A stretch of DNA of 64,000 bases, taken from the NCBI GenBank assembly GCA_002021875.1, contig CP018627.1, forward strand, positions 868,001 to 932,000, written 5' to 3'. Position 1 is the first letter of the stretch; every line of letters starts with the position of its first letter. The position numbers were made by a program, and so were the translations under genes. The DNA is from Streptomyces hygroscopicus. GTDB taxonomy: Bacteria; Actinomycetota; Actinomycetes; Streptomycetales; Streptomycetaceae. A model generated the notes under the pieces. That model was not told the DNA's origin, did no database searches, and saw nothing but the letters and a program-made list of their open reading frames with translations. Positions 17,801 to 31,659 of the stretch are shown in pieces.

Positions 17801-20800
17801 CTGGCGGCGGTCTGGGCCCGGGTCCTGCGGGTGGAGCGGGTGGGGGTGGAGGACAACTTCTTCTCCCTCGGCGGCGATTCGATCCTCAGCATCCAACTGG
17901 TCTCCCAGGCACGGCAGGCCGGGCTCGCCGTCACCTCGCGCGATGTCTACCGCCACCAGACGGTCGCCGCGCTGGCCCTGTATCTGGACACCACCACGGC
18001 CCCGGCCGGGCCGCCCGGCTCCGACGGGGACGAGACGGCCACCGGGGAGCTGCCGCTGACCCCCATTCAGCACTGGCTGTTCACCACCGACCCCGAGCGG
18101 GCCGGCCACTTCAACCAGACCATCTCCCTGCTGCTCCCCGAGGACGTGGACGAGGACGCGCTGCGGCACGCCGTGGACGCGCTGGTGGCACACCATGACG
18201 CCCTGCGCTCCCGGTTCCACCGCCGGGATGACGGCTGGCACCAGCGGATCGAGGACGCGGCGGCGGTCCGTGTACCGCTGAAGACAACCGGCGGCGCGCA
18301 TCTGGGCCGCTTCGACCTGGCCGGGGAACCGCTGCTGCGCGCGGTGCTCGACCGGGACGCCGGGCCGCACCCGGTCCTCCATCTCACCGTCCATCACGCG
18401 GTCGTGGACGGGGTGTCCTGGCGGGTCCTCCTGGAGGATCTCGACAGCGCCTACCGGCGGGCGGCCCGGGACGAGGGGGCCGGGCTGCCCGCGAAGTCCT
18501 CCCCGCTGCGCCGCTGGGCGCTGCGGCTGGGCGCCCATGCGGCCGAGGGCGGGTTCGCCGACGAGGAGGCGTACTGGACCGGCCTGGCCGGGGCCTGCGA
18601 CCCCTCGCTGCCCATGGACCTGGAGGGGCCGAACACGTATGCCTCGGCCCGGTCGGTCACCCTTCGGCTCGGCCCGGAGGAGACCACCGCACTGCTCCAG
18701 ACGCTGCCGGAGGTCTACCGGACACAGGTCAACGATGTGCTGCTGAGCGCGCTGGCCCGGGTGCTGCACCGCTGGACCGGGCGCGCCCGGGTGCCGGTGG
18801 ACGTGGAGGGCCACGGCCGCGAGGAGCTCTTCGCGGACCTGGATCTCTCCCGTACGGTCGGCTGGTTCACCACCCGCTTCCCGGTGGCGCTCGACCTTCC
18901 GGACGGCGGCTGGGGCGAGGTCCTCAAGTCGGTCAAGGAGCAGATGCGGGCCGTGCCACGGCGTGGTCTGGGCTATGGGGTGCGGCGTCATCTGCTCGAT
19001 GGCGAGGGCCTTCCCGACGGTCCCACGGCCGGGATCAGCTTCAACTACCTCGGCCGGTTCGAGGCGCCCGGCGGTGGCGACGGCCTCTTCCGTGGTCTCC
19101 ACCGGGAATTGGCCCTGGACGCCGACCCGGCCTCGCCCCGCCCGCATCCGCTGGAGGTGGTGGGCCGGGTCGAGGGGGACGACCTGGAGTTCACCTGGTT
19201 CTACTCCGGGAATCTGCACCGGGAGGAGACGGTCGCCCGGCTCGCCGAGGAGTTCCGCGAGGCGCTGTGCGAGATCGCCCGGCACGGCAGCGCGCCCGGC
19301 GCGGGCGGCCGCACCCCGTCCGACTTCCCGCTCGCCCCCCTGGACCAGGCGGCCGTGGACCGGCTGGCGGGGAACGGCGGCACGGTGGAGGACATCTACC
19401 CGCTCACCCCCACCCAGGCGGGCATGCTGTTCCACAGCCTGGCCCAGGACGATCGGCGCGCCTACTTCCAGCAGCTCGGTTTCGTCCTCGACGGGGTACC
19501 CGATCCGGCGGCGCTGGCCGCGGCCTGGCAGCAGGTCGCCGACCGTACGCAGGTGTTGCGCGCCCGCGTGGTGTGGGAGGGGGTGCCGGAGCCGGTCCAG
19601 GTGGTGGAGCGCGGGATACGGATCCCGGTCACCCTGCTCGACTGGCGTCGGCTGTCCGGGCCGGACGAGCGCCGGGAGGAGCTGCGCGGGTTTCTCGCCG
19701 AGGACCGGGAGCGCGGTCTCGACCTGGCCGCCGCCCCGCTGACGCGGCTGGCACTGGCCCGGCTGTCGGCCACCGAGGTCCAGGTGGTGTGGACGTTCCA
19801 CCATCTGATCCTGGACGGCTGGAGCCTCTTCCAGGTGCTCTCGGATGTCTTCCACTGCCATGCGCGGGCGCGTGACGGAGCGTCCGGCGCGGACCTGGCC
19901 ACCGGTCTGCCCGGCCGCCGCCCGTTCAGCGACTATGTGGCGTGGCTGCGGGAGCGCGACGGGGCGCCGGCCGAGGAGCACTGGCGGGCCCGGCTCGGCG
20001 ATCTCACGGAGTCCACCCCGCTGCCGTACGACCGGGAGCCCACCGAGAGCCATCACGCCGAGTCCACCGAGGACATCCGGCTCACCCTGCCCGCCGCCAC
20101 CACCAGCCGGCTTCAGGAGCTGGCCCGGGGCGAGGGGCTCACCCTGAACACCGTGGTGCAGGGCGCCTGGGCGCTGCTGCTGGCCCGGCAGTCCGGGCGC
20201 GAGGACGTCGTCTTCGGGACCACGGTGTCCGGACGGCCGCCGGAGCTGGCGGGCGTGGAGACGATGAACGGGCTGTTCATCACCACCGTGCCGACCCGCC
20301 TCACGGTGCCGGCCGATGCCACCCTGCTGTCCTGGCTGAGCGCGGTGCAGGCCGGGCAGACCGAGGACCGGCGGTTCGACTTCGTACCGCTCACCCGGCT
20401 GCGGTCCTGGACCGGTCTGCCCGAGCGGGTGAACCTCTTCGACTCCATCGTGGTCTTCGAGAACTATCCGCTCGGCGATGACCTCGCCGCCGCCCACGGC
20501 CTCGCCCTGCGCGAGCTGGACGGCGTCGAGACCACCAACTACCCGCTGTCCCTGGTGGTCTACCCCGGCGCGGAGCTGGCGCTGCGGCTCGGCTACGACC
20601 CGGCGCTGTTCGATACGGCCACCGCCCGGCGGCTGGCGGAGTATCTGACGGTGCTGCTGACCGCCATGGCCGACGGCCCGGACCGGGCGCCGGCGCGCCT
20701 TCCGATGCTCACCTCGGTGCGGCGCCACCAGGTGCTCCGGGAGTGGAACGACACCGCGATCCCGCTGCCCGAGTCCACGGTGGCCGGGATGTTCGCCGAC

Positions 20801-23800
20801 CGGGTGCGGAGTGCGCCGGACGCGACGGCCCTGGACGGCGAGGCGGGCCCGGTGAGCTACCGGGAGCTGGACGCCCGCGCCAACCGGCTGGCCCACCGGC
20901 TCATCGGCCACGGCGTCGGCCCGGAGCGTCCGGTGGCCGTCCTGATGGACCGGTCGGTGGAGCTGGTGGTGGCGCTGCTGGCGGTCGTCAAGGCGGGCGG
21001 GGTGTACGTACCGCTGGACACCCGCGCCCCCGAGGACCGGCTGCGGAGCGTGCTGGCGGAGGCGGGGGCGGAGGTGCTGCTGACCGACCGCGCCTGGGAG
21101 CGCACGGCGGCGGACATCGCGGACGGCCGGCGGACGCTGGTGGTGGAGTCCGGCGGCGGAGACGACGGCCCGTCCGAGCCGCCGAGCGTGGCGCTCTCCC
21201 CCGACAACGCCCTGTATCTGATGTTCACTTCGGGCTCCACCGGGCGGCCCAAGGGGGTGGCGGTGCGCCACCGCGATGTGACCGCCCTCGTCGCGGACCG
21301 CGCCTTCGCGGGCCACGACCGGGTACTGGTGCACTCGCCCCAGGCGTTCGACGCCTCGACGTACGAGCTGTGGGTGCCGCTGCTGCGCGGCGGCCGAGCC
21401 GTGCTGGCGCCCGCCGGGGACGTGGACGCGGACACCGTGCGCCGGGCGATCGCGGAGCACGGGGTGAGCGGTCTGTGGCTGACCGCCGGGCTGTTCCGGC
21501 TGCTCGCGCAGGAGGCGCCGGAGGCGCTGCGCGGTGCCCGGGAGGTGTGGACCGGCGGTGAGGCGGTGCCCCCCGGGGCGGTGCGCCGGGTGCTCACGGC
21601 CTGCCCGGAGCTGACCGTGGTGGACGGCTACGGGCCCACCGAGACCACGACCTTCGCCACCCGGCGCCCCTTCCGCGCCGGGGAGGCGCTGCCGCGCTCG
21701 CTGCCCATCGGACGGCCGCTGGACAACACCCGGACGTACGTCCTCGATGGCGCGCTGCAGCCGCAACCCCCGGGCATTCCCGGCGAGTTGTACATCGCGG
21801 GCGCAGGGGTGGCCCGCGGCTACCACGGCCGTCCCGGCGCCACCGCCGAGCGGTATGTCGCCGATCCGTTCGGGCCGCCCGGCTCCCGGATGTACCGGAC
21901 CGGGGACATCGTGGCCTGGACCGACGACGGTGAACTCCGCTTCCAGGGCCGCGCCGACGACCAGCTGAAGGTCCGGGGCTTCCGCATCGAGCCGGGCGAG
22001 ATCGAGGCCGCGCTGGCCCGCCACGAGGCCGTGGCGCAGGCTGTCGTCACGCTCGCCCGCGTGGGCGACCGCACACTGCTGACCGGCTATGCGGTGCCGG
22101 TCCACGGGGCCGAGGTGCCGGGCGCCGGGGAGCTGCGCGCCTTCCTGGGGGGCCTGCTGCCCGACTACATGGTGCCCTCGGCGTTCGTCGCCCTCGACGC
22201 GCTGCCGCTGACCCGCAACGGCAAGGTGGACCGCCGCAAGCTGCCCGCGCCCGATCCGGCGACGGCCGGGACGGCGGGATATGTGGCGCCCCGCACCGAC
22301 GCCGAGCGGACCCTCGCCGAGATCTGGGGCACGCTGCTGGGCCGGGACCGGATCGGCGCCGAGGACAACTTCTTCCATCTGGGCGGGGATTCGATCCTCA
22401 GCATCCAGGTGGCCTCCCGCGCCCGGCAGGCGGGGCTGGCCCTCACCCCCCGGGAGCTGTTCCGGCACCCCACGATCGCCTCGCTCGCCACCGTCACCAC
22501 CCCGACCGCGGCGCCCGCCGCCGACACCGGGCCGGTGACCGGCGAGGTGCCGTTCACCCCGATCCAGCACTGGTTCTTACGTCTGCGGACCGCCCGGCCC
22601 GGCCACTTCAACCAGTCCGTGGTCGTCGAACTCCAGCGGGATCCGGACCTCCGCGCGCTGCGCGCGGCGCTCGACGCGCTGCTGGTCCACCATGACGCGC
22701 TGCGGACGCGGTTCGAGCCCGGGGCCGACGGAAGCCCCCGGCAGTACTGCCCGCCGCCGGAGCTGACCAGCCCGGCGCTCTTACGGGAGGACGACCTGTC
22801 GGGGCTCGGCGCGCCGGAGCGGCGGGCCGCCGAGGACGCGGCGATGGCGGAGGCACAGGCCGGATTCGACCTGGCGCGGGGTCCGCTGCTGGCCGCGCGG
22901 CTGTTCCACCACGGAGACGGGCAGCGGCCGACGCTCTTCCTGACCGCCCACCACCTCGTGGTCGACGGTGTCTCCTGGCGGGTGCTGCTGGAGGACCTGA
23001 ACACCGCGTACCAGCAGCTGCTCGCGGGCGGGCGGGCCGACCTCGGCCCGCGCACCACCTCCGTACGGGACTGGTCCCACAAGCTGACCGAGCACACCGC
23101 CACCGGCGGTTTCGACGCCGAACTCCCCCACTGGCGGGCGGTGTCCGCGGAGTGCGCCGCCGGGCTGCCCGTGGACGGCGAGGGCGACAACACGGTGGCG
23201 TCCATGGCCCAGATCACCGTCCGGCTGGACCGGGAGCGCACCGACGCGCTGCTGCGGCAGGTCCCCGAGGTCTACCGCACCCGCGTGGACGATGTGCTGC
23301 TCGCGGCGCTGGGCCGGGTGCTCGGCGACTGGACCGGGCGGCGCCGGATCGCCGTGGACCTGGAGGGCCACGGCCGCGAGGAGCATCTGCTGGACGGGGT
23401 GGACCTGTCCCGCACCGTCGGCTGGTTCACCAGCCTGTATCCGGTCGCCCTGGAGCTTGCCGAGGGCGGCTGGGGCGAGACGCTCAAGTCCGTCAAGGAG
23501 CAACTGCGGGCCGTTCCATCGCACGGCATCGGCTACGGCGCGCTGCGCCATCTCGACCCCGCCTCGGGGCTGCGGGGCGCGGCCGAGCCCGGCATCAGCT
23601 TCAACTACCTCGGGCAGTTCGACTGGTCGGCCACTGGTGAGGACACCGAGGACACCGGTCTCGTCCGCACCGTACGAGACGGTCTGGGCGGTGACGCCGC
23701 GCCCGACACGGCCCGGAGCCATCTGCTGGACGTCGTGGGCCGGGTGGAGCGCCGGTGCCTGGAGATCACCTGGTACTACGGCTCCGGGACGCACACCGAG

Positions 23801-26800
23801 GAGACCGTGGCCGGGCTGGCGCGGGGGATGCTCCGCGCGCTGACGGAGATCATCGGCCACTGCGCCGACCCCGCGGCGGGCGGCCGGACCCCGTCGGACT
23901 TCCCGCTGGCCCGGCTGGACCAGGCCGCGGTGGACCGGATCGCCGCCGACGGCCGGGCGGTCGAGGACATCTATCCGCTGACCCCGACACAGGCCGGGAT
24001 GCTGTTCCACGGGCTGATGGATCCGGAGTCGGACACCTACGTCAACCAGGTCCAGCTGACGCTGACCGGGGCGCGCGATCCGCAGGCCCTGGGCACCGCG
24101 TGGCGGCACACGGTGGACGCCAATCCGATCCTGCGCACCCATCTGGTGTGGGCGGACACCCCGGAGCCGCTGCAGGTCGTGACGCGCGGGGCCAAGCTCC
24201 GCATCGTCCACCACGACTGGACGGAGCGGTCCGAGGAGTGGCGCGAGGCCGAGCTGCTCCGCATGCTCGCCGAGGACCGGGCCGAGGGGATCGACCTGGC
24301 CACGGCGCCGCTGATGCGGCTGGCGCTGATCCGGCTGTCCGCCGACGAGGTCCGGATCGTCTGGACCTTCCACCATGTGCTGCTCGACGGCTGGAGCGCG
24401 GCACAGGTCTTCGACGAGGTCTGCGAGCGGTACGCGGCGCTCATCACGGGCCGGGCGCCCGTGGTGGCCGCCCGCCGCCCGTTCCGCGAGTACCTGGGCT
24501 GGCTCGGTGAGCAGGACACGGCGGAGGCCGAGCGGTACTGGCGTACGGCGCTTGCGGGGTTCGCCTCGCCCACCGAACTGCCGTGCGACCGGCCCGCGTC
24601 GGAGGCACACCGCACCGCCTCGTCGGGCTCGCACCGGGTCAGCCTCGGCGCCGAGGAGTCCGCCCTGCTCCGTACGACGGCGCAGCGGGGCGGGCTGACC
24701 ATGAACACGGTGGTGCAGGGGGCCTGGGCGCTGCTGCTGTCCCGGTACAGCGGGTCCGACGACCTGTGCTTCGGCACCACCGTCTCGGGACGGCCGGCCG
24801 CACTGCCGGGCGTGGAGTCCATGGTCGGGGTGTTCATCAACACCATCCCCACCCGGGTCCGGGTGGCGGGGCAAAGCAGGCTGCTGGACTGGCTGCGGGA
24901 GCTGCAGTCGGCGCAGTCGGAGGCCCGGCTCTTCGAGTCCGTGTCCCTGGCCCAGTTGGGGAGCTGGAGCGAGGTGCCCGGCGGGGTGAGCCTCTTCGAC
25001 TCGATCGTGGTCTTCGAGAACTACCCGTTCGACGGCGAGGCCATCACGGCTCACGGCCTCGGCATCCGGCAGGAGCGGGATGTGGAGCCCACCAACTTCG
25101 CGCTGAGCGTGGTGGTGGCGCCCGAGGAGCGGCTGTCGATCTCACTGGACTACGACCCCGCGGCCTTCGACGCCCCGACGATCGAGCGGCTGGGGGCGTG
25201 TCTGCGCACGCTGCTGAAGGAGATGGCCGCCGATCCGGAGCGCCGGCTGGACGACCTGCCGCTGATCGGCGAGGGCGAGACGCGCGGGATCCTCGACCGC
25301 TTCAGCGGCCCGGTCGCCGCCGCGCCGCACGCGGTGCTGCCCGCGCTCTTCGAGGCGCAGGCGGCCCGTACCCCGGACGCGGTGGCGGTGATGGGCGACG
25401 GCGGACGGCTGACCTACCGGGAGCTGAACGAGCGCGCCAACCGGCTCGCCCGGCTGCTGATCGCCTCGGGCACCGGGCCGGAACGGTTCGTGGCCCTCGC
25501 GCTGCCACGCACCCCGGAGCTGGTGGTGGCCGTACTGGCGGTGCTCAAGAGCGGGGCGGCCTATCTCCCGGTCGACCCGGCGTATCCGGCGGAGCGGATC
25601 GCCTTCATGCTCGGCGACATCGCCCCGGACACGGTGGTGACCACCGCGGACGTGGCGGACCGCATCCCCGCCGGGGCGGGCGGCCGGATCCTGCTGGACG
25701 GCACGGAGTTCGGCCGACGGCTGGCCGAGCTGCCCGCGCAGGACATCGGCGACGCCGAGCGGCGCTGCCCGCTGGACCCCGGCCATCCGGCGTACGCCAT
25801 CCACACCTCGGGGTCGACCGGTACGCCCAAGGGCGTCGTGGTCACCCATCAGAGCGTGGCCGCGCTGGCCGCGTGGGCGCGGGAGGAGTTCGGCGCCCAG
25901 GGGCTGTCCCATGTGGTGGCCTCGACCTCGCTCAACTTCGATGTGTCGGTCTTCGAGATCCTCTGCCCGCTGCTGACCGGCGGCGCCGTCGAGATCGTCC
26001 GCGATCTGCTCACCCTGGCCGAGCGGACGGAAGCCTGGACGGCGAGCCTGATCAGCGCCGTGCCCTCGGCGCTCGGGCAGGTGCTCGGCAAGGGGTCGGT
26101 CTCGGTGACGGCCGGCACGGTGGTGCTGGCGGGCGAGGGGCTCGCCGCCCGCACCGTCCAGGAGGTCCGCGCGGCCATCCCCGGCTGCCGGGTGGCGAAC
26201 ATCTACGGGCCCACCGAGGCGACCGTCTACGCCACCGCCTGGACCTGCGACCCCGCCGATCCCGACCGCACCCCGCCCATCGGCGCCCCGGTCGCCGCCA
26301 CCCGGGCCTACGCCCTGGACGCGCGGCTGCGGCCGGTGCCGGTCGGTGTGCCGGGCGAGCTGTATCTGGCGGGTCCGGGCCTGGCCCGGGGGTACTTCGG
26401 CCGGCCGGGGCTGACCGCGCAGCGGTTCACGGCCGATCCGTTCGGCCCCGCGGGCGGCCGGATGTACCGCACCGGCGATCTGGTCCGCTGGGACGAGCGG
26501 GGGCAGCTGGAGTACCTCGGCAGAACCGACGACCAGGTCAAGGTGCGCGGCTTCCGGATCGAACTGGGCGAGGTCGAGGCCGCGCTGGCACGCCACCCCG
26601 ATGTCGCCGAGGCGGCCGCGGCCGTCGTCGACACCGGCGGTCACAAGCGCCTGGCCGGCTATGTGGTGCAGGTCCCCGGCGCCGCGCCGGTCGACTCCGC
26701 CGCGATCCGCGCCTTCCTCACCACGAGCCTGCCGGACCATATGGTCCCCTCGGCCGTGGTCGTCCTGGACCGGCTGCCGCTGGGGTCCAGCGGCAAGCTG

Positions 26801-29800
26801 GACCGGCGTGCGCTGCCCGCCCCCGTCTGGGCGGCCCGCGCCACCGGCCATGTGGAGCCGCGCACGGAGACCGAGAAGGCCCTCGCCGCCATCTGGGCGG
26901 AGGTCCTCGGGGTGGAGCGAATCGGCGTGGAGGACAACTACTTCACCCTCGGCGGCGATTCCATCCTCAGCATCCAGATCGTCTCCGCCGCCCGGCGGGC
27001 CGGTATCGAGCTGACCCCGCGCCATCTCTTCGTCCACCAGACCGTGGCGGACCTGGCCACGGCTGCCAGGGAGGCCCCGGCCACGACGGCCGCTCACGAG
27101 CAGGACCCGGTCGTCGGGGAGGTGCCGCTGACCCCGATCCAGCACTGGCTCTTCGAGCAACTGTCCACCACCGCAGGGCACTTCACCCAGTCCGTCTCCG
27201 CCGAGCTGACCACGCCGGTGGACGAGAACGCGCTGCGGGCCGCCCTGTCCACGGTGGTGACCCAGCATGACGCCCTGCGGCTGCGCTTCGAGCGGACCGC
27301 GGACGGCGCCGTACGCCAGCACAACGCCCCACCGGAGGACCAGCCGGTGCTGGACCTCCACGACCTGTCCGCCGTGGCGCCGGGGCGCCGGGACGCGGTG
27401 CTGCGGGAGACGGCCGGGCGGATTCGGGCCGGGTTCGACCTGGCCCGGGGGCCGCTGCTGCACGCGGCGCTCTTCACCCGGGGCGAGGGGGAACGGCCCG
27501 TGCTGCTGCTGACGGCCCACCATCTGGTGGTCGACGCCGTCTCCTGGCGCATCGTGCTGGAGGACCTGGACACCGCCTACCGGCAGATCGCCGCGGGCCG
27601 GAGGGTGGAACCGGGCGCCAAGACCACGTCGTTCCGCACCTGGGCGCGGCGCCTGAACGAGCACACCGCCGCCGGGGGCTTCGACGCGGAGCGCGACCAC
27701 TGGGCGGCCACCCACGGCTGCACCGACCTGCCCACGGACGGCGAAGGCCCGGGCACCGCGGCCTTCGAGGACGAGGTGACCGTCCGGCTCGGCGCCGAGG
27801 AGACCCGTCTGCTGTTGCAGGAGGTGCCGGGCGCGTACCGGACCCGGGTCAACGACGTCCTGCTCTGCGCCCTGGGCCGGGTGCTGGCCCGCTGGACCGG
27901 CCGGGACCGGGTGGCGGTGGCCCTGGAGGGGCACGGCCGGGAGGAGATCTTCGAAGGCGTCGATCTGTCCCGTACGGTCGGCTGGTTCACCAGCATGTAC
28001 CCCGTCGCGCTGGAGACACCCGCCGACTGGGGGCTGGAGCGGACGCTGAAGGCCGTCAAGGAGCGGCTGCGGGCGATCCCCGGGAACGGCCTGGGCTACG
28101 GCGCGCTGCGTCATCTGTCCGGAACGGCCGCCTCCGGCCTCCCCGCCGCCCCGAAGATCAGCTTCAACTACCTCGGGCAGCAGGACTGGGAGCCGCCCGC
28201 GGCGGATGGTCTGCTGCACGCCCTGACCGGTGGGCTGGAGGGCGATATGAGCCCCGAGGCGGACCGGCCGCATCTCCTCGATGTGATCGGCCGGGTGACG
28301 GACCGTCGGCTCGAACTCAGTTGGTCCTACTCCCGGTCGCTGCACCGGAACGCCACGGTGCGCCGGCTCGCCGAGGAGATGGTGGAGGAGCTGCGGGCGA
28401 TCGTCCGGCTGTGCACCCGCCCCGACGCGGGCGGGCGGACGCCCTCGGACTTCCCGCTGGCCGCGCTGGACCAGGCGACCGTCGACCGGCTGGCGGGCGA
28501 CGGCCGGGACGTGGCCGATATCCATCCGCTGACCCCGACCCAGTCCGGGCTGCTCTTCCACGCACTGGCCCAGCGGGACCAAGGGCTCTATGTGGAGCAG
28601 GCGACATTCGTCCTCGACGGGGTCGCCGACTCCGGGGTGCTGGCCGCCGCCTGGCAGCATGTCGTGGATCGCACCCCGGTGCTGCGCGGCGAGGTGGTGG
28701 TGCACGGTGTGGCCGAGCCGCTGATGGTCGTGCGCCGCACCGCGGTCGTACCAGTCGAGGAGCTGGACTGGACCGGCCTCACGGAGGACGAGCGCACGGC
28801 CGCGCTGGAGCGGCTGCTGGAGCAGGACCGCGACCGCGGAATCGATCTCGCCGCGGCCCCGCTGCTCCGCGTCACCCTGGCCCGGCTCTCGCCCGGTGAG
28901 GTGCGCGTGTTGTGGACCTTCCACCATGTGCTGCTGGACGGATGGAGCGTCTTCCAGGTGCTCGGCGATGTCTTCGCCGCCCATGCCGCCCTGGCCGCCG
29001 GTGAACAGCCGAGGCTGCAAGCCCGCAGGCCGTTCGCGGACTACGTCGCCTGGCTCGGCCGCCAGGACCGCACGCGCGCCGAGGCGCACTGGCGGCAGGC
29101 CCTGGAGGGATTCACCGCTCCCACTCCCCTCCCCTATGACCGCAGGCCGACGCCGGACATCGCGACCCGGTCCTCGCACTGGCTGTCGCACCGGCTCGGC
29201 GAGCAGGACACCGCCGCCCTCCAGGACTTCGCCCGGCGGCACCGGCTCACCATGAATACGATCGTGCAGGGCGCTTGGGCATTGCTCGTATCCCGCTTGA
29301 GCGGCGAATCGGACGTCTGCTTCGGGACGACGGTCTCCGGGCGGCCGGCGGAGCTGCCCGGCGCGGACGACATCACCGGCATCTTCATCAACACCCTGCC
29401 GGTGCGGTGCGCGGTGGCGGGCGCCGCCGGGACCGCCGCCTGGCTGCGGGAACTGCAGGCCGAGCAGGCGGACGCGCGCGGCTTCGGCCATGTGCCGCTG
29501 TCCGAGCTGCGCGGCTGGAGCGAACTCCCCGCCGGGATGGACCTCTTCGAGAGCCTGGTGGTGTTCGAGAACTACCCCATCAACAGCTCCGCCGCGGCCG
29601 AGCACGGGCTGCGGGTGCGCGATCTGAACGCCCTGGAGTCCACCAACTACGCGCTGACCGTGGTGGTCTCGCCCGGATCCGAACTGTCCGTGGAACTCGG
29701 CTACGATCCACGGCTGTTTGAGGAGGCCACCGCCGAGGCGCTGGCGGACCGGCTCACCCATCTCCTCGGCGCGCTGGCCGCGGCCCCCGACGATCTGCCG

Positions 29801-31648
29801 CTGGACCACATCGATGTCCTTCCGGCCGCCGAGCGCCGCCGGCTTCTGGTGGACTGGAACGACACCGCCCGGCACGTGCCCGAGGCGACTTGGGCCGAGC
29901 TGTTCGAGGCGGCGGTGGACCGCGGCCCGGACGCGGTGGCGGTGGACTCCCTGCGCCTGCGGCTGACCTACGCGGAGCTGGACGGCCGGGCCAACCGCCT
30001 CGCGCACCACCTCATCGGGCAGGGCGTGGGTCCCGGGCGGATCGTCGCGCTGGTGCTGCCCCGGTCGGTGGAGTCCGTCGTCGCCCGGCTCGCGGTGGCC
30101 AAGGCCGGGGGCGCCTATCTGCCCATCGATCCCGACTACCCGGCCGAGCGCGTCGAGTTGATGCTCAAGGACTCCGCCCCGCATCTCGTCATCGAGCGGG
30201 CCGCCGAGGTCCGGGCCCCGGTCGGCCCGGCGCACCGCCCCACGGACGAGGAGCGCCTCGGCGCCGTCCACCCGGACGACCCCGCCTATGTGATCTACAC
30301 CTCCGGGTCCACCGGAACCCCCAAGGGAGTGGTCGTCACCCACCGCGGGATCGCGAGCTTCGCCGCCGCCGAGGCCGAGCACTTCCAGGTGCGGCCGGAC
30401 GACCGCGTGCTGCAGTTCTCCTCGCCCGGCTTCGACGCCTCCGTCCTGGAGCTGTGCATGGCGCTACCGTCCGGGGCCGCCCTGGTGGTGCCCGAGCCCG
30501 GCCCGCTGCTGGGCGGCCATCTCGCGGAGATCCTGCGGCGGCAGCGGATCACGCACACCCTCATCCCGCCCGCCGCGCTCGCGACACTGCCCGCCGGCAC
30601 CGAGCGGGAGCTGCCCGATCTGCGGACGCTGATCGTGGGAGGGGACGCCTGCGGCGCCGAACTGGCCGCCCGGTGGGCGCCGTACCACCGCATGATCAAC
30701 GCCTACGGGCCGACCGAGACCACCGTGGTGGCCACCTGGTCCGAGCCGCTCGACGCCAACGCCGCCCCGCCGCCGATCGGGCGGCCCATCCCCAACACCC
30801 GGGTCCGTCTGCTCGACGCGCGGCTGCGCCCGGTGCCGGTGGGCGTGCCAGGCGAGCTGTGGGTCAGCGGTCCGTCGCTCGCCCGGGGCTATCTGGGCCG
30901 CGCCGGGCTGACCGCCTCCCGCTTCCTCGCCGACCCCTTCGGGCCGCCCGGCTCCCGGATGTACCGCACCGGCGACCTCGCCCGCTACGACGCCCGGGGC
31001 CGCCTCCACCATCTGGGGCGCGTCGACCACCAGCTGAAGCTGCACGGACATCGCATCGAGGCCGGTGAGGTGGAGACCGCCCTGTGCGGCCATCCCGCCG
31101 TCGCGGAGGCCGTGGTGACGGTGCGCGAGGACGAGCCCGGTGTACGCCGGCTGGTGGCCCATCTGGTCCTCGCGTCCGGGGCCGCCGCCCCGGCCGACAC
31201 CGAGCTGCGCACCCATCTGGGCCGCACGCTCCCGGGTCCGATGGTCCCGTCGGCGTTCGCCGTGCTGGACCGGCTGCCGCTCACCGAGAACGGCAAGACC
31301 GACCGCGCGGCGCTGCCCGCGCCCGGCCCCGGCACCACCACCGCCGCCGCACCGGCCGGCCATATCGCCCCGCGTACCCCCACCGAGGAGGTCATCGCGG
31401 AGATCTGGTCGGAGGTGCTGGGGGTGGCGCCGGTCGGCGTGGAGGACGAGTTCTTCGCCCTGGGCGGTGACTCGGTCCGCAGCCTGCTGATCGCCTCCCG
31501 CGCCAAGGAGGCGTTCGCCGTCGACCTGACCCCGCGGGACATTCTGACCGCGCGCACCGTCTCCGCCCTCGCCGACCTGGTCGAGGAGCACATCCTGCGC
31601 GAACTCGAAGACGCCGCTTCCGGCGGCAGCGACCACGACGACCGGTGA
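13010..31648 (+). CDS. Nonribosomal peptide synthetase 1, five modules (A-T / C-A-T-E x3 / C-A-T)
   Basis: A 6212-residue assembly-line enzyme activating and joining residues 1-5. Approximate domains: A1 20-510, T1 Ser564; C2 620-1055, A2, T2 Ser1624, E2 1680-2110; C3 2120-2560, A3, T3 Ser3128, E3 3180-3630; C4 3635-4085, A4, T4 Ser4651, E4 4705-5150; C5 5160-5600, A5, T5 Ser6155. C2 is LCL type and C3-C5 are DCL type, agreeing with the preceding epimerases. All C and E domains keep the HHxxxD core. Module 1 has no starter C domain, so the peptide N-terminus is a free amine. The C-terminal tail after T5 ([14 protein letters not shown]) may dock with NRPS 2. Two TTA codons lie in E3 (22577-22579, 22781-22783). 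The ribosome site (GAAGGG) is weak and 12 bp from ATG. Confidence 0.97.
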   Translation: MTDHYATSSVSAPQDVPDLPPAAWNATDRAVSRAPLGELFAVWARRTPKAPALVADDREWSFDEVERWANRLAHHLIGQGVGPERVVALVLPRSAELVVAELAVAKAGGAYLPIDPAHPEERRAMMLADARPVTVLDDPARIREVAAAAGPDHAPGRADLLGPLLPEHPAYVIYTSGSTGVPKGVLVPHAGLGNFSAATTAHYRVRPGDRVLQFSSPSFDASVLELCSSLLAGAALVVPPEGPLLGAELASVLREKRVTHALIPPAALATVPPEELHDGLPDFRTLIVGAEACPADLVDLWAPGRRLVNSYGPTEATVVATWTDALSAGSGAPPIGRPLPNTRVFVLDEAARQVPVGATGELCVSGAGLARGYLDRPGLTAERFTACPFGPPGSRLYRTGDLVRWNADGELEFLGRADHQVKIRGFRIELGEVEAALARHPQVGTAVVTVREDEPGQKRLVAYLVPPSGGTPPKAGEVRAAAARVLPAHMVPSAYVVLDAFPLTPHRKIDRQALPAPRSAPDGAWRHIAPRTPAEEALARIWSEVLPVDTVGVEDDFLGLGGDSILGVRLLTRVRAELGVELSLRDLLDARTVARLAGRLPAGATDAPAAPEAPIPPAPRDRPLPLSSAQRRLWFLDDLTSGGTEYNTGAGLRLDGPLEAAALRRALDRLAARHDALRTTFATVDGHGVQQVAAQATVPLDRVDLGGHPPRERAEALERTLTGELNRPYDLRQGPLTRALLIRLADEEHILLLAQHHIVTDGWSVGVLVRELAALYAAEVSGTAAALPEPALQYPDFAVWERGRPASAPDDADLEYWRGRLAGMQTLELPTDRPRPPVRTTAGEVHRRELPAGLVAGLTRLGRERDTTLFTLLASAVAVLFSRYSGQRDIAFGTVTAGRHRKELESVAGFFVNTLVLRADVDGDSTVERFLDAMRETVLDAFGHDRLPFERVVEELAPRRDPSRNPLVQALVVQQSAMVPTQEAGGVRITEHSLPRPAARFDLVLEFLPRDDGSLGLTVEFNSDLFDTATIERMAGHLHRLLTAMVADPGATLAELRMLADAEWHAMLDAWNGPEQTAIEATLPDLFAAQVARRPAATAVTCQDTSLSYDAVNRRANRLARLLIARGAGPERLVALALPRSAELVVVLLAVLKAGAGYLPVDPGYPAERIAFMLDDAAPSTILTTTGTAGCLPPDAEPLVLDDPAVRAELDGLADGDITDGERIRPLDPAHPAYVIYTSGSTGRPKGVVATHRGVAGLAAWAEAELGRERLTDVVASTSLNFDVSVFELLCPLLAGGSVEVVPDLLALTDPGDRPRAQGLLSGVPSVFSRLLGEDPPAALARTVVLAGEALPAQTVRDIREAMPSCRIANLYGPTEATVYATAWFCDGQAPSQAPPIGRPVAGTRAYVLDPTLRLVPPGVTGELYLGGQGLARGYLKRPGLTARRFLADPFGRPGSRMYRTGDLVRWNGDGRLEYLGRADDQVKIRGFRIELGEVETALLRHPDIAEAAAVAREADGHTRLIAYVVAAAGAAPDPAGLRRFLRRSLPDYMVPASVVVLERMPLSPNGKLDRGRLPEPDWAEAAAPGYVAPRTATERTLAAVWARVLRVERVGVEDNFFSLGGDSILSIQLVSQARQAGLAVTSRDVYRHQTVAALALYLDTTTAPAGPPGSDGDETATGELPLTPIQHWLFTTDPERAGHFNQTISLLLPEDVDEDALRHAVDALVAHHDALRSRFHRRDDGWHQRIEDAAAVRVPLKTTGGAHLGRFDLAGEPLLRAVLDRDAGPHPVLHLTVHHAVVDGVSWRVLLEDLDSAYRRAARDEGAGLPAKSSPLRRWALRLGAHAAEGGFADEEAYWTGLAGACDPSLPMDLEGPNTYASARSVTLRLGPEETTALLQTLPEVYRTQVNDVLLSALARVLHRWTGRARVPVDVEGHGREELFADLDLSRTVGWFTTRFPVALDLPDGGWGEVLKSVKEQMRAVPRRGLGYGVRRHLLDGEGLPDGPTAGISFNYLGRFEAPGGGDGLFRGLHRELALDADPASPRPHPLEVVGRVEGDDLEFTWFYSGNLHREETVARLAEEFREALCEIARHGSAPGAGGRTPSDFPLAPLDQAAVDRLAGNGGTVEDIYPLTPTQAGMLFHSLAQDDRRAYFQQLGFVLDGVPDPAALAAAWQQVADRTQVLRARVVWEGVPEPVQVVERGIRIPVTLLDWRRLSGPDERREELRGFLAEDRERGLDLAAAPLTRLALARLSATEVQVVWTFHHLILDGWSLFQVLSDVFHCHARARDGASGADLATGLPGRRPFSDYVAWLRERDGAPAEEHWRARLGDLTESTPLPYDREPTESHHAESTEDIRLTLPAATTSRLQELARGEGLTLNTVVQGAWALLLARQSGREDVVFGTTVSGRPPELAGVETMNGLFITTVPTRLTVPADATLLSWLSAVQAGQTEDRRFDFVPLTRLRSWTGLPERVNLFDSIVVFENYPLGDDLAAAHGLALRELDGVETTNYPLSLVVYPGAELALRLGYDPALFDTATARRLAEYLTVLLTAMADGPDRAPARLPMLTSVRRHQVLREWNDTAIPLPESTVAGMFADRVRSAPDATALDGEAGPVSYRELDARANRLAHRLIGHGVGPERPVAVLMDRSVELVVALLAVVKAGGVYVPLDTRAPEDRLRSVLAEAGAEVLLTDRAWERTAADIADGRRTLVVESGGGDDGPSEPPSVALSPDNALYLMFTSGSTGRPKGVAVRHRDVTALVADRAFAGHDRVLVHSPQAFDASTYELWVPLLRGGRAVLAPAGDVDADTVRRAIAEHGVSGLWLTAGLFRLLAQEAPEALRGAREVWTGGEAVPPGAVRRVLTACPELTVVDGYGPTETTTFATRRPFRAGEALPRSLPIGRPLDNTRTYVLDGALQPQPPGIPGELYIAGAGVARGYHGRPGATAERYVADPFGPPGSRMYRTGDIVAWTDDGELRFQGRADDQLKVRGFRIEPGEIEAALARHEAVAQAVVTLARVGDRTLLTGYAVPVHGAEVPGAGELRAFLGGLLPDYMVPSAFVALDALPLTRNGKVDRRKLPAPDPATAGTAGYVAPRTDAERTLAEIWGTLLGRDRIGAEDNFFHLGGDSILSIQVASRARQAGLALTPRELFRHPTIASLATVTTPTAAPAADTGPVTGEVPFTPIQHWFLRLRTARPGHFNQSVVVELQRDPDLRALRAALDALLVHHDALRTRFEPGADGSPRQYCPPPELTSPALLREDDLSGLGAPERRAAEDAAMAEAQAGFDLARGPLLAARLFHHGDGQRPTLFLTAHHLVVDGVSWRVLLEDLNTAYQQLLAGGRADLGPRTTSVRDWSHKLTEHTATGGFDAELPHWRAVSAECAAGLPVDGEGDNTVASMAQITVRLDRERTDALLRQVPEVYRTRVDDVLLAALGRVLGDWTGRRRIAVDLEGHGREEHLLDGVDLSRTVGWFTSLYPVALELAEGGWGETLKSVKEQLRAVPSHGIGYGALRHLDPASGLRGAAEPGISFNYLGQFDWSATGEDTEDTGLVRTVRDGLGGDAAPDTARSHLLDVVGRVERRCLEITWYYGSGTHTEETVAGLARGMLRALTEIIGHCADPAAGGRTPSDFPLARLDQAAVDRIAADGRAVEDIYPLTPTQAGMLFHGLMDPESDTYVNQVQLTLTGARDPQALGTAWRHTVDANPILRTHLVWADTPEPLQVVTRGAKLRIVHHDWTERSEEWREAELLRMLAEDRAEGIDLATAPLMRLALIRLSADEVRIVWTFHHVLLDGWSAAQVFDEVCERYAALITGRAPVVAARRPFREYLGWLGEQDTAEAERYWRTALAGFASPTELPCDRPASEAHRTASSGSHRVSLGAEESALLRTTAQRGGLTMNTVVQGAWALLLSRYSGSDDLCFGTTVSGRPAALPGVESMVGVFINTIPTRVRVAGQSRLLDWLRELQSAQSEARLFESVSLAQLGSWSEVPGGVSLFDSIVVFENYPFDGEAITAHGLGIRQERDVEPTNFALSVVVAPEERLSISLDYDPAAFDAPTIERLGACLRTLLKEMAADPERRLDDLPLIGEGETRGILDRFSGPVAAAPHAVLPALFEAQAARTPDAVAVMGDGGRLTYRELNERANRLARLLIASGTGPERFVALALPRTPELVVAVLAVLKSGAAYLPVDPAYPAERIAFMLGDIAPDTVVTTADVADRIPAGAGGRILLDGTEFGRRLAELPAQDIGDAERRCPLDPGHPAYAIHTSGSTGTPKGVVVTHQSVAALAAWAREEFGAQGLSHVVASTSLNFDVSVFEILCPLLTGGAVEIVRDLLTLAERTEAWTASLISAVPSALGQVLGKGSVSVTAGTVVLAGEGLAARTVQEVRAAIPGCRVANIYGPTEATVYATAWTCDPADPDRTPPIGAPVAATRAYALDARLRPVPVGVPGELYLAGPGLARGYFGRPGLTAQRFTADPFGPAGGRMYRTGDLVRWDERGQLEYLGRTDDQVKVRGFRIELGEVEAALARHPDVAEAAAAVVDTGGHKRLAGYVVQVPGAAPVDSAAIRAFLTTSLPDHMVPSAVVVLDRLPLGSSGKLDRRALPAPVWAARATGHVEPRTETEKALAAIWAEVLGVERIGVEDNYFTLGGDSILSIQIVSAARRAGIELTPRHLFVHQTVADLATAAREAPATTAAHEQDPVVGEVPLTPIQHWLFEQLSTTAGHFTQSVSAELTTPVDENALRAALSTVVTQHDALRLRFERTADGAVRQHNAPPEDQPVLDLHDLSAVAPGRRDAVLRETAGRIRAGFDLARGPLLHAALFTRGEGERPVLLLTAHHLVVDAVSWRIVLEDLDTAYRQIAAGRRVEPGAKTTSFRTWARRLNEHTAAGGFDAERDHWAATHGCTDLPTDGEGPGTAAFEDEVTVRLGAEETRLLLQEVPGAYRTRVNDVLLCALGRVLARWTGRDRVAVALEGHGREEIFEGVDLSRTVGWFTSMYPVALETPADWGLERTLKAVKERLRAIPGNGLGYGALRHLSGTAASGLPAAPKISFNYLGQQDWEPPAADGLLHALTGGLEGDMSPEADRPHLLDVIGRVTDRRLELSWSYSRSLHRNATVRRLAEEMVEELRAIVRLCTRPDAGGRTPSDFPLAALDQATVDRLAGDGRDVADIHPLTPTQSGLLFHALAQRDQGLYVEQATFVLDGVADSGVLAAAWQHVVDRTPVLRGEVVVHGVAEPLMVVRRTAVVPVEELDWTGLTEDERTAALERLLEQDRDRGIDLAAAPLLRVTLARLSPGEVRVLWTFHHVLLDGWSVFQVLGDVFAAHAALAAGEQPRLQARRPFADYVAWLGRQDRTRAEAHWRQALEGFTAPTPLPYDRRPTPDIATRSSHWLSHRLGEQDTAALQDFARRHRLTMNTIVQGAWALLVSRLSGESDVCFGTTVSGRPAELPGADDITGIFINTLPVRCAVAGAAGTAAWLRELQAEQADARGFGHVPLSELRGWSELPAGMDLFESLVVFENYPINSSAAAEHGLRVRDLNALESTNYALTVVVSPGSELSVELGYDPRLFEEATAEALADRLTHLLGALAAAPDDLPLDHIDVLPAAERRRLLVDWNDTARHVPEATWAELFEAAVDRGPDAVAVDSLRLRLTYAELDGRANRLAHHLIGQGVGPGRIVALVLPRSVESVVARLAVAKAGGAYLPIDPDYPAERVELMLKDSAPHLVIERAAEVRAPVGPAHRPTDEERLGAVHPDDPAYVIYTSGSTGTPKGVVVTHRGIASFAAAEAEHFQVRPDDRVLQFSSPGFDASVLELCMALPSGAALVVPEPGPLLGGHLAEILRRQRITHTLIPPAALATLPAGTERELPDLRTLIVGGDACGAELAARWAPYHRMINAYGPTETTVVATWSEPLDANAAPPPIGRPIPNTRVRLLDARLRPVPVGVPGELWVSGPSLARGYLGRAGLTASRFLADPFGPPGSRMYRTGDLARYDARGRLHHLGRVDHQLKLHGHRIEAGEVETALCGHPAVAEAVVTVREDEPGVRRLVAHLVLASGAAAPADTELRTHLGRTLPGPMVPSAFAVLDRLPLTENGKTDRAALPAPGPGTTTAAAPAGHIAPRTPTEEVIAEIWSEVLGVAPVGVEDEFFALGGDSVRSLLIASRAKEAFAVDLTPRDILTARTVSALADLVEEHILRELEDAASGGSDHDDR
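14816..19381 (+). other. NRPS module 2: C(LCL)-A-T-E
   Basis: Pocket D-V-F-G-V-A-L-V-Y, closely related to module 4 and unlike common proteinogenic codes I can recall, so unassigned. Condensation motif HHIVTDG is LCL-type. Epimerase HHAVVDG with EGHGRE and RTVGWFT is intact, so residue 2 is D. Confidence 0.85.
19382..23959 (+). other. NRPS module 3: C(DCL)-A-T-E, predicted D-Val
   Basis: Pocket D-A-Y-W-W-G-G-T-F closely resembles the GrsB valine code DAFWIGGTF. Condensation motif HHLILDG follows an epimerase as expected for DCL. The epimerase (HHLVVDG, EGHGRE, HGIGYG, NYLG) is intact and contains both TTA codons of the gene. Confidence 0.85.
23960..28510 (+). other. NRPS module 4: C(DCL)-A-T-E
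   Basis: Pocket D-V-F-A-V-A-I-V-Y, the sister of module 2 and unassigned. The A3 core reads [13 protein letters not shown], with His where Tyr is usual. The epimerase has HHLVVDA, with Ala replacing the last Gly of the motif, but catalytic His and Asp remain. Confidence 0.83.
28511..31648 (+). other. NRPS module 5: C(DCL)-A-T
   Basis: Pocket D-A-L-L-I-G-A-V-V, one residue from modules 1 and 10. No epimerase, so residue 5 is L. The carrier motif is GGDSVRS rather than the GGDSILS of its neighbours. The chain must pass in trans to NRPS 2 from here. Confidence 0.85.
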
Positions 31649-31659
31649 GGAAGGACGAC

